Source of the DNA: Hypoxylon rubiginosum | Taxonomy: Eukaryota > Ascomycota > Sordariomycetes > Xylariales > Hypoxylaceae | DNA length: 64,000 nucleotides | Direction: 5' to 3' | Assembly: GCA_902806565.1 (NCBI GenBank) | Contig: CADCXA010000065.1 | Location: 372,001-436,000 of the forward strand | Shown: positions 23,801 through 32,062 of the stretch, one piece after another | Layout: every line of letters begins with the position of its first letter | Numbering within the stretch: the first letter of the stretch is position 1 | Position numbers and translations under genes: made by a program | The notes under the pieces: generated by a model | What the model saw: the letters and a program-made list of their open reading frames with translations, nothing else | What the model was told of the DNA's origin: nothing | Database searches by the model: none

Positions 23801-24218
23801 AAGAAGAAGGACAGAAGATGAGTGGTGTCGGAGGTCTGCTTCTGGTTCTCTAACTCGTTGATGATGCCGCAAAGTAGCATGGTCTTGCCCTTACCTGGGT
23901 CGCCTCTAACCCAAAGTAAACCACTAGGGCCATCATGCCATCGTATGAAATCATCGTTCTCGAGGACCCAGCAGTATGCGTCGCGTAGGAGGCCGCCCTT
24001 TGCCTGTTCAATGCGTTTCCTGTCGTGACGAGGGTCGGTCAAGAACAAGTCAGCGAGACACTTGTTGTTTAAGGGCCCTTCAGCCTGTTAGCAACAAAGA
24101 TGGTAACCAATACCTGTTACATACCAATATTCACGTCTCCTCCGACTGTGATATTTCCAGGTCCCGAGTTTTGAATTCCTTGTCCACGGAAATTGGTTAA
24201 ATTGGCATGGCCAGCCAT
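20899..24218 (-). CDS. NACHT-WD40 NLR-like receptor with N-terminal amyloid-type motif (frameshifted)
   Basis: Exon 1 is 24218-24125, exon 2 is 24077-22558 and exon 3 is 22504-20899 (introns 47 and 53 nt). Residues 10-32 are a Gly/Gln/Asn motif (F-x-G-x-G-x-Q-N-S-G-x-G...) that ends exactly at the first intron. Then comes a fungal STAND linker (CLADLFLTDPRHDRKRIEQAKGG), Walker A GDPGKGKT at 90-97 and Walker B FVVDALDECE at about 196-204, that is, a NACHT NTPase. WD40 repeats start near residue 605: about three, then a frame change near 21885-21897, then about six more and a family-typical C-terminal extension. Removing one base there restores a frame of about 1072 codons, so the allele is either damaged or misassembled. 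The family senses non-self or pathogen cues through WD repeats and triggers cell death; that role is inferred. Confidence 0.85.
21847..21870. repeat. 12-bp tandem duplication within the WD40 region
   Basis: GGGCGAAAGGGT occurs twice in direct succession and duplicates four residues (TLSP) of one WD repeat. It lies within 40 nt of the frame change in the NLR gene. Confidence 0.85.
21885..21897 (-). other. Apparent single-base frameshift in the NLR WD40 array
   Basis: Upstream WD repeats read in one frame up to the segment encoding FTNHYG. Downstream repeats continue in the +1-shifted frame from YVGSVTLSP. The two frames overlap here and no GT..AG intron can bridge them, so an extra base is the simplest explanation. 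Confidence 0.7.
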
Positions 24219-24507
24219 TGTGCTGCTTGGGGGTTATTGGCAAGGTGCTTTTTCCAAGTCTGGAGAACTGCCCATCATAAATACGTCGGAAGCAATAGGC
24301 AGAAGCAGGCTGAGATCAGTTCAGCTCAGTGCATGTCTATATAAGCAGCCACTTAGTGCCCAACTGCAATAATACCTGAGAGGTACCTGGGTACAGATAC
24401 ATCATAGTGGCTACGGTTACTGTTAATTGGTCGATCTCAGCCTAGAATGCGTGCCTTGTGTCTGGCAAACGAACAATATATTATTTGCATGCTGTAGCTA
24501 CACCGTC
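24219..24507. promoter_or_regulatory. Spacer between the effector and NLR genes
   Basis: A 289-nt gap between the stop of the PNP gene and the start of the NLR, both on the minus strand. It must contain the NLR promoter and the 3' end of the PNP gene. TATATAAGC-like sequence occurs near 24338. Confidence 0.4.
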
Positions 24508-25572
24508 TCATTGATGCTGTCTTTGCCGTCTTTGCCCAAAGTGCATACCCCCGCCGATGGAGACACTCCCAGTGCCAGAATTTTGAACGCCTCGGCCATT
24601 GAAGACAATCGACCTGCCATTCCCGTCCGATGAACTACTAGTACTGTTTTCCGGCTCTATATAAGAAAGTAGTTCCTTGCTGCAAGCGGCCGCAGCCGCA
24701 GCCGCATAATCTTGCCAGTCGTCATTATTGTGCGAGTCTGCATAATCGGAAATGCCACGGATGACGATACAAGGGAAGTCCGTCGCCAAACCGGCAGCCT
24801 CTGTCTCGACACAGAGAATATCGCCGCAACTGCGCAGAATAGCGTTCCTCTCAGCAGCATCTTCAATGACGCTGTCGCCTGAAGCAATCAAACCGTAGTG
24901 GATTTCGGGTGTATTGGATGGGCGCGGTGACCTTTCAATAGCTTTGGACATGTCGCAATTCTCGCACGATACGTTGGCGGAGGCATGTGGATAATCCTCC
25001 TCGAACAGAACGTCTATCTCAGTAGTTGGCCGTTTGTAGTTGCCAGCGTGTCGTCCCTTTCGCAGCATGGCTGATAGAAACTTATCGACCTCGTTCCCGT
25101 GGGATTGGTGCATGGCCTTGATGGCTTCTCTAAGGAGAAGCGGCGAATGTGACAAGGAATCTTTGAGGACGACGCCGTCGGTAGTCTCTTCCCCCAGCTC
25201 ATATTGAACCAAGCCGTTGTACGATTCGTTGGGCATGCTTACGACCACGTCGCCCAAGCGGATGTCGTGGTTGGCAGTCGGTATCCCTCCTCCGATACCC
25301 ACGAGAAATCGCCACTGGATACAAGGGAAGGTTCGCTTCAGTTTCGTGAACACGGTAGCAGCTGATGCCTTTCCTCGAGTTTCGGGGAGGTATGCGAGTA
25401 CGACGTTATGTCCACTAAGCTCGCCGAAACCATAAGTGTCATCGCTCCCATTCCGAATTTTCGGGGGAATATTCGGGGGCGGGTATTTTCGGTCCAGCAT
25501 GTAACGGACGGCCTGCATCTCAAAGCTCATGGCACAAACCACAGCGACGGTATAACCATAACGAGATGGCAT
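24508..25572 (-). CDS. Purine nucleoside phosphorylase-fold effector with C-terminal amyloid-type motif
   Basis: Single exon, 354 residues. Residues 6-305 are a PNP/UDP-phosphorylase domain of the kind found in fungal NLRs: YTVAVVCAM at the start, phosphate-loop-like GIGGGIP at 92-98, SGDSVI at 231-236, nucleoside-site VETEAAG at 255-261 and IRGISDYADSH at 271-281. A Ser-rich linker (about 310-320) follows. Residues 324-346 repeat, gap-free, the 23-residue motif that opens the adjacent NLR (F-x-G-x-G-x-Q-N-S-G-x-G-...-G-G-...-G). An enzyme or toxic domain followed by an amyloid motif matching a neighbouring NLR is the known layout of fungal amyloid-controlled cell-death effectors. The expected action is hydrolysis or phosphorolysis of purine nucleosides or nucleotides on activation; that is inference. 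A distinctive detail is Thr in the E-T-E triad, where family members commonly have Met. Confidence 0.87.
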   Translation of the reverse strand: MPSRYGYTVAVVCAMSFEMQAVRYMLDRKYPPPNIPPKIRNGSDDTYGFGELSGHNVVLAYLPETRGKASAATVFTKLKRTFPCIQWRFLVGIGGGIPTANHDIRLGDVVVSMPNESYNGLVQYELGEETTDGVVLKDSLSHSPLLLREAIKAMHQSHGNEVDKFLSAMLRKGRHAGNYKRPTTEIDVLFEEDYPHASANVSCENCDMSKAIERSPRPSNTPEIHYGLIASGDSVIEDAAERNAILRSCGDILCVETEAAGLATDFPCIVIRGISDYADSHNNDDWQDYAAAAAAACSKELLSYIEPENSTSSSSDGNGRSIVFNGRGVQNSGTGSVSIGGGMHFGQRRQRQHQ

Positions 25573-25739
25573 CTTCCGCGTACTTTAGGACACTTCTGAT
25601 AACGATTTAGAATAAAGTGATGTAGCTTCAAGTTAAGAGAGAAAATAAGAGGTAGGTTATAAACAGAGCTGCAAAAAACTACACTAAGCGCAGCAAGACC
25701 CCTCGGTATATATACACACACACCAATATCCCTTAGCGT

Positions 25740-25755
25740 GTGTATTATAATACAC
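25740..25755. repeat. Perfect 16-bp palindrome GTGTATTATAATACAC
   Basis: Self-complementary site about 170 nt upstream of the PNP start codon. It could be a regulatory dimer site or a remnant of an inverted-repeat element. Confidence 0.6.
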
Positions 25756-25776
25756 GCACCAAGGTCCTCTGGTGTA

Positions 25777-26105
25777 GTGCGTGTACACCACGTGTATTAG
25801 GTGTATAAGTCTGAATAGGGCAAAAAGTGGGTTGAGTAGGGACTGAAGCCATTATGAGCAAGTGAAGATATCACTAACTAGCCTCTTTCCAAATCAGAAT
25901 CAGGACCCCTGGTAACCTGAATTGGTATCTTGGCTATGTAGATACCTTATAATAGGGCTGGTATCTGCCCTTGCTTTATATGTAGCCACCTCAGGTCTCC
26001 ACATATGGGGGTCTACACTTAAGCAACCACACCTCACCTACACACACGATGGCTTCATGGTGTGGTGCGGTGGGGTGCCGTTGATTAGGGTGCGTGTACA
26101 CCACG
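25777..26105. repeat. Direct repeat pair, 16 bp, 313 nt apart
   Basis: GTGCGTGTACACCACG is present at 25777-25792 and again at 26090-26105. The flanks (GTGTATTAG / GTGGATTA) are also related. This may bound a small non-autonomous element. Confidence 0.65.
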
Positions 26106-26126
26106 GTGGATTACGTGTGGTTGTTT
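26021..26126. repeat. Inverted repeat (AAGCAACCACAC ... GTGTGGTTGTTT)
   Basis: Arms at 26021-26032 and 26115-26126 match at 11 of 12 positions; the interior is GTG/CAC-rich. MITE-like in form, identity unknown. Confidence 0.5.
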
Positions 26127-26969
26127 GCTATAAAAAGGGATCGAAAAAGGAAGAAGAAAAGGACTGCAAACTTGAATTTAAAAAACACGTAGACGGGATG
26201 ACTACTCCATATCTCATCTCCGAGCCTCACTTTTCTAATGGACAAGAATAAGACACATCGCTGGGACCGAAGACGAGGGACCTCGTCACGAATGCGCTTT
26301 TGGAAATTATGTGAGTTGGATGCAATTGCAGCGCCAGTCATACGTGAGCACGCCACAAGCGAGATCAGTTGAGAGCTACCAACTTGGCTACCCTTAACTC
26401 GTCGCGCTCATTGCAGTAGGCAATTACTTCTTGATCTGTCATACATTTAAAATAACAGCGCACGAGATAAACTCATCGCCCCCAAACAGCAGCTGGGCTA
26501 AGTTGGCCGTGAGAAAAATTTACCCCTTTTCTCCGTCAGCTCTCCAGATAGATGGCTGGCTGTGACATACCCACGTTCACTTCTATCTGATCTCTGAATC
26601 AAGTCATTTTATTTCTCCCACCGCCTGCAGATCAATTTCTTGTAACAAGTATTTTAATTGGAACGTATTTAACTTAGGAACTTTCAGACCTAGACTACCT
26701 AGGTAGATATCGCTACTTTGTAGTTCTATTATTAGCACATCGGTGTTTAGTTAATTTATACATCCGATGAAGCTTAACGAAGCTTCGATTAACATCGTGA
26801 GGGATAGTATATACTCGAATGCGTAACGTTGAACGGAAGCCCATAGTCCTAGGTAAGGAGAGACGGTCGCGGTAGGCTATGTAACTTGCTGAGCCATAGA
26901 CCAGGCAGGCAGGCACCCGTCTCGCGTAACCATGAGTTCGTCTAGGCTGGCGCCCCCTAAATACCCAGT

Positions 26970-27590
26970 CTGAAACTTTCCTCCACCATCGCTCGCCCAA
27001 GATAGGTAAGCCACCCGCCCGTCGCTTTTCAGCAGCAGGGACCGCCACGTCTCGATTGCGGCCGTCTGATCTAGACGGCGCCATGGGCGCCATGGCGTAG
27101 GCCATGGTGAAGACAGGATGTTCGCGCCGCCGCACCGTCTTTGCTGGTTGCTTTAGCTTCGAGGGCCACCGGACTAGGCGACGCAAGCGGTTTGTGGCGA
27201 GGAAGGTAATCACTGAGATCTCGGAATGACCCCCCCCTCTCCCCCCTTTGAGTCGAAATTATGAGTCCGTGACTTCTTGTGTCGATTTGGAAGCAGACCA
27301 GGCGGGCAGCCCCCTGTCGCTTTTTTGGTAAGCTGGGACCCGCCACACCCCGTGTCTGCTTTCTTCTTCCTCTTCTGCCGCTGCGTGATCTGGACGGCGC
27401 CACGGCGCCGGCCACAGTAAAGAACGCAACCGCGCCGCCGCACCGTCCTTGCTAGTTACTTTCGCCTCGATGACCACCGGTCCAGGCGAGGCAGGCGAGG
27501 TACCTACATAGTTGCTTGCGGTTTGTCGTAGAAAAGGTGAAATTATGAGTCCGTGACTTCTTGTCCGACCCAGGAGAGCAGGCGGCAGCC
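26970..27590. repeat. Diverged tandem duplication, period about 300 bp
   Basis: Two successive copies share the same order of blocks. These are CCGTCGCTTTT...GGGACC-like, GATCT(A/G)GACGGCGCCA, CGCCGCCGCACCGTC(T/C)TTGCT(G/A)GTT, a GG(C/T)(G/C)A-rich block, and GAAATTATGAGTCCGTGACTTCTTGT (27257-27282 and 27539-27564). A third, partial copy begins after 27564 (CAGGCGGCAGCCC). Divergence is considerable, so the duplication is old. Confidence 0.7.
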
Positions 27591-27599
27591 CTCGCTCGA

Positions 27600-28300
27600 A
27601 GAACTCGAGGGCCGCCCCCCGTGGCTCGGAGAACTCGAGGGTCACCGGCCGACAGGCCAGACCTGTACGGGTTCACGCCAGGAACAGACCTGGGAGCTCA
27701 AGTCCCGTCCGCGGCTACGTCCTTAGGCGCAGTATCTTCCCCCGCAAGGTTAGGCGTAGACAGGGACCCCCGCCTTGTTGTGTTCAAGCGCGGGAGTCCC
27801 GGGCCGGGCGTAAGAGGCGGAGATAGGTAGTCTTAGCCCAGCCAAACTGGAGGGTCGTTTCGTCGCTGCCATCGCCGGCTACGGTCTGTCGTAGGGATGT
27901 GCCGCGGCTAGAGCACAAGGCACAACCGACGGCACTCCTGAATCGGGGTTAGAACACCCCTGTGGCGCCGGTACCGGGACGAGCATTCTGTACGGCCTCC
28001 CGCTGGAGGCCGATAGTGACGTTAAGGATGGCCGGGCGCGGGACGGCGACGCAGCATATGCGCCGAAGGTCAGGAGAGCAGACCCTAGATCAGAACGTGT
28101 TAGAGTCCTATGTTCATACCTAGATGTTTTGGTGGAGAAAGAAAGAAGAATATCAAAAACTTACCCCTGGACGGGGGTGCCACTTAGGTAGTGGCAGTCT
28201 GCCATTTCTCCACCCCTAGCTTCCCAGCGAAGCATAGGCATTGCCCGTTGCCCCCTGTTGACTGGCCTCGGAGGACCTTGGGCGAGGCAATAAGGACAGT
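27600..28300. other. GC-rich gene-free DNA, possible degenerate mobile element
   Basis: Strongly GC-rich compared with its surroundings. No intact frame. Short hairpins occur (for example TGCCACT-TAGGT-AGTGGCA near 28170-28190). I cannot assign it to a known element. Confidence 0.3.
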
Positions 28301-28335
28301 TATTCTGTCCGCGGTGGACATGTACCATGGGTACT

Positions 28336-28473
28336 TAATTCGGTGTTTATAGTGGCAATCTTGTCGCTCGTACCAACCCTATTAGGGTCAACATCGTATA
28401 AGTCGATAGTTGATTCGGTGTTTGTAGTGGCAAGCTCGCCGCTCGTGCGGGCTCTATTGGAGCTAACATCGTA
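28336..28473. repeat. 75-bp tandem duplication
   Basis: 28336-28398 and 28411-28473 are related copies (T(A/G)ATTCGGTGTTT(A/G)TAGTGGCAA...; ...CAACATCGTA / CTAACATCGTA), offset by 75 nt. Confidence 0.75.
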
Positions 28474-28676
28474 GAGCACGAATGCCCCTATATTTCGGTT
28501 AGCATACCTGAAGTACCTAGATGTATGGGAAGGGTTTGACTTACAATTTGCCTAGGCCATTTCGGCTGACAGGGCCGGCCATCCATGATGGCAAAGTCCG
28601 CGGGGTGGCCGGTCCCGTCGGGGTCGTCGGCCAGCATGGGAACGTCGGGGAGCACGAACGAACCGTGCTTACCGTA

Positions 28677-28797
28677 TATTAATAAAAGGCGAACGTCGAA
28701 GTTGCGCTGGTCGCGGCGGAATCTTGACAAAGTCCATACCGTATATGCTGAAAGCTTCCGCGACCAGCGAAACATGACGCCCGCCTTTTATCAATAT
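28677..28797. repeat. Imperfect foldback (hairpin), copy 1
   Basis: Arms of about 40 nt (28677-28718 and 28758-28797) pair imperfectly around CGCTGGTCGCGG / CCGCGACCAGCG and ATAAAAGGCG / CGCCTTTTAT. The same layout recurs about 360 nt downstream. Confidence 0.7.
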
Positions 28798-29033
28798 GGC
28801 CCCTGAACCAAGTAGCCTGGGCCAATGGAAGACCCGGCATGGGCGTGCCGACGGGTTCTCAGCCATGACGTTGGCATAGGACATAAGGTGTAGTCATAGT
28901 CCTGTGGTGTAGTGAACATCCGGTTGAAAATTCGGCCGCCCCACAGGCCTCTTCGTCTCTCTACTCTTTGGTTAGCCGACCCATGTTTTAGGGAAGGTCA
29001 ACTTCTATGGAATGGAATGGTATGGCACTTACG

Positions 29034-29149
29034 GTGTATTGGCAAAGTGCGAACGACATGCTTCGCCGACCACAGTGGATTTTCACGAAGACCATGTTGT
29101 GAAAGATGCTGTGGCCAGCGAAAGCACGCCGCTGCATCTTGCCGATACA
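29034..29149. repeat. Imperfect foldback (hairpin), copy 2
   Basis: Arms 29034-29078 and 29107-29149 (TGTATTGGCAA / TTGCCGATACA; CCACAG / CTGTGG). The first arm resembles that of copy 1 (TATT..CAAA.TGCGAACG / TATT..AAAAGGCGAACG). Confidence 0.65.
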
Positions 29150-29274
29150 GCTTCGAGAACACCGTGCCAGGGGCCTAGGTGAAAGACCCGACACAGGAGG
29201 CGTGTCGTTGTCGTGGCCGTCGCCTCTCCCCTAAGTACTCTTGGATCAGCCATGTTCTAAGACAAACTTCGGCG

Positions 29275-29385
29275 AAATGGTATAGTGCTTACAGTAAACT
29301 GGCAAAATGCATGCGGCAAAATGCATGCCTGCGGTATGTTTAGCCGACCATGACGTATCTTGAAGGCCGCCATGACCAGGGCACA
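29275..29385. repeat. Third, degenerate copy of the foldback unit
   Basis: GGTATAGTGCTTACAGTAAACTGGCAAAATGC matches the first arm of copy 2 (GGTATGGCACTTACGGTGTATTGGCAAAGTGC). It contains a short internal direct repeat, GGCAAAATGCATGC. The second arm is poorly kept. Confidence 0.5.
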
Positions 29386-29689
29386 GGACATCCCCTTTGC
29401 CAACGCCTCCTGTACCCTAGCCGCGGGTGAGACCAGAGACCACCCGCCACCAAAGGGTATCGGGGGCGCAATGGGGCAGTCTGGGCTCGTCTTCGTTTCG
29501 TAAAGGTGTGATCTCCATCTCCATCTACCTTAAAGTCCTAGAGTGAGCCATAGGGCGCACCACGGCCCTCGAGTTGTTGTAGGCTTGGAGGCCCACCGCG
29601 ATAACGGGCCCGTGGAAGACCCAGCTGTAGCCTGGCTGGTGGAAGACGCGGCCGCAGCCGGACATGCAACTGCTGAGGACAAGGTGTAT

Positions 29690-29758
29690 TCTTCATTCGT
29701 GACCGGAGCACAGGGCTTGCTCTTTCCGTTTACCTTATGCTCCGGCCACGAATGAAGA
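29690..29758. repeat. Near-perfect 21-bp hairpin with 27-nt loop
   Basis: Arm TCTTCATTCGTGACCGGAGC+A (29690-29710) pairs with 29738-29758 with a single mismatch. Size and shape resemble a small-RNA precursor stem, but no transcription evidence is available from sequence. Confidence 0.8.
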
Positions 29759-29759
29759 C

Positions 29760-30425
29760 GGAGGCGGCCTCGAATGGGATGCTCCAGACCGTGCTGCTGG
29801 ATCTAGGATAACTAGTTGTATAGGTAATGTTGGTACAGCTGTATGTGCAGTGGATGTGTGTGTAAGTCTCCATCTACTCCCTCAGGCTGAACATAGTGAT
29901 GTCCTCATCGTCAGGTACACGCAAAATTGCGTAGACGATCGCCGACGTTTTCGAACTGTATTATTTTCGGTCGGCTGCGACTAAAACATGTAGGGGTCGT
30001 CGAAAATTTTGGAACGGTACCGTGTCTTCGTTCGAAAATTCCTCGGCTATCGACGCAGTGAAAGGGCCTCGACAGCTATTGCCGCTCTGAGCCATGACCG
30101 AGGGTCTCTTAGCAGAACAACGAGGAGACCGCTCCCTACTAGGGAGGAACTCTGGTATGTCGGTCATGTCTCAGTTAGGACACAAGAAGTCAATGCCAAG
30201 GAAAGTATTCGTTGAGGCGAAATTAGGAGCACGTTATCCGTGGGTGGTGGTTGATTGGGTTTTCGTGATAGCAGACTATGTCGAATAAAGTCTCTTCGGA
30301 TATAGTTGACCTTCTTCGCAGCTGTGTTGACATTGAGCGAATGAATACAGACCTAGAGTGGAGGGTTCTTAGTGGGTAAATAGATGAGTGTCGACACAAC
30401 TGACATGACCTGATACATATGACTG
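29760..30425. other. Gene-free stretch
   Basis: Short frames only. A further weak inverted repeat (TGAGCCATGACCG near 30090 with CGGTCATGTCTCA near 30160) is seen. Confidence 0.3.
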
Positions 30426-30426
30426 T

Positions 30427-30477
30427 TGAGTGATGCTATGAGTTGAGTGATGCTATGAGTTGAGTGATTCTATGAGT
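30427..30477. repeat. 17-bp minisatellite, three copies
   Basis: TGAGTGATGCTATGAGT twice, then one copy with a single substitution. Confidence 0.9.
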
Positions 30478-30481
30478 ATCG

Positions 30482-30557
30482 TGTAGAAGAATGATGGGTT
30501 TGTAGAAGAATGATGGGTTTGTAGAAGAATGATGGGTTTGTAGAAGAATGATGGGTT
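30482..30557. repeat. 19-bp minisatellite, four copies
   Basis: Four identical copies of TGTAGAAGAATGATGGGTT directly follow the 17-bp array. Confidence 0.92.
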
Positions 30558-30645
30558 GATGGACTTCGTGGGGATAGCAGGGCATGGGACCTGGGGATAT
30601 CCTCGTATTGGTGTGGGTGTAGTTGTTGTTGCTGCTGCTTCTGAT

Positions 30646-30965
30646 GTGCTACAGCAATCACCTTGCTGGCGTTGGTATACTCATAGCAATCGACCTATTT
30701 GGGTTAGTATACTCATCGTGATCAACTTGTTGGAGTTAGACCCACCTCACTACCTAGTAGTTGCTGCCAAAGAATTCACAGTGCTCGTCTCACTTCACCA
30801 GTGAAGGTGTATTGGTATATAGCACTCGCCCCTCGATCCCCGTATGTTGCTAGCAATCGCTCTATTTGTGTTAGTATACCCACAACAATCGCCTTGTTAG
30901 TGTTAGTACCCAACTTACTATTTGCCGCCAACAAGGTATTCATGAAAATTTCTTCACTAGAGTTG
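30646..30965. repeat. Nested tandem repeats: about 33-bp units inside a 167-bp duplication
   Basis: Short units of CAATC..CTT...GTTAGTATAC type recur. A larger unit starting AGCAATCG at 30685 recurs at 30852 (offset 167 nt), followed in both by TTG(C/T)TG.CAAAGAATTCA / TTGCCGCCAACAAGGTATTCA-like sequence. Confidence 0.65.
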
Positions 30966-32062
30966 GCGTGTCGTGTGACTGTAGGTTGCTTGGGATTAGT
31001 CCACTGTGCTGATAGTCACTTGTCGCGTGATACCAACCACTCGGGCTAACCCAATGGTGATAGTCTATGACGGATAGAGATATCTTGAGACAATCCAAAC
31101 ACTAAGCAGGTCGTCTGTCTAAGGAGTCAAGTTAATATGTAAATGACAAAGCACATGCAAGAGGTTACTTACTATTCAAGAATTATCACCAACGTGATGG
31201 ATATAATGTCCTTTCTCTTCTTAGTATTCTTCTTGGTAAGGAGGTATGGCGGGTAGGGGCGAAAAGGTCTTAGACATGGCGCCCCCGTAAACCGCCCCTG
31301 CAAAAATGTGAAGCCGATCCCGGAAAGTTTGCTCAAGACGGGGAAGTAATGGCGAAGTGTTGGGACGAGGGATGTTGCAGGTGCTTGAAGCAACTATCAC
31401 TGAATGCTAACGAGTAGATCAATGAACTGCACAGTGCAGAGAGTGTAGTAGTGTAGTGTAGTGAAGAAAATGTGTAGTGGTGGTGGTGGACGTGGATGAC
31501 AAGACTGAGGACGACGACGGAAAATGAAAGATGGAGGATGCAGGATAAGAGTGCTCGAATTCTGCAGACTTAAATAGATTTCACCGTTGCCGGCTAATCA
31601 ATGGCTTAGAATCGTGTGGAATAATCAAATCAACCCTAAGTTAGGCGGTGTCTGCAGGTATATTTGTGATTGCGCTCTCTAATAGGGGCATACTAGCCAA
31701 CGTTGCTCAGTGACGGCGGGTTAACCGGCAGAAAATTGAATCACTGCGTTCCCGCCGCCAACCGTATAATCAAATCGAAGATGGAATCACCGTTGTATCT
31801 ATGTACATGTACTGATTCGCTCTTTTATGAGTTAACGTCAATTAATACGTTAGGTACCTTGTAGTAAATGTCACGACGTAGCCTTAAAAAGTGCAGGAAA
31901 GCCGACACTATGGTGCAAGTAAGTAACTACGAATTTATTACATATAGGTATCAAAGGTTACGTATATAGGTACCTAGCCCCTAAGGCCTTTTATCTTTGA
32001 AATGTAACTTGTTTGAAGCTTTTCTAAATTAAACCATTATAATTAATATATGTGCATATATA
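30966..32062. other. Gene-free stretch before the SDR gene
   Basis: Includes GTAGTG-type and GTGGTGGTGG simple sequence near 31446-31490. The last 100 nt or so are probably 3' UTR of the SDR gene. No supported gene. Confidence 0.35.

Larger units (their letters stand above)
25573..26960. other. Promoter of the PNP gene, then gene-free DNA with short repeats
   Basis: Contains the PNP promoter (25573 to about 25730) and a block with palindromes and direct repeats (25740-26126). No supported gene; short frames at 25922-26251 and 26713-27213 look random. Confidence 0.35.

Noticed and set aside
27600..28300. GC-rich block as rDNA or 5S rRNA
   Set aside because: None of the conserved rRNA landmarks are present; left as unassigned.
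30427..30557. CRISPR-like array of short repeats
   Set aside because: The units are directly adjacent without spacers, in a eukaryotic genome; these are minisatellites.
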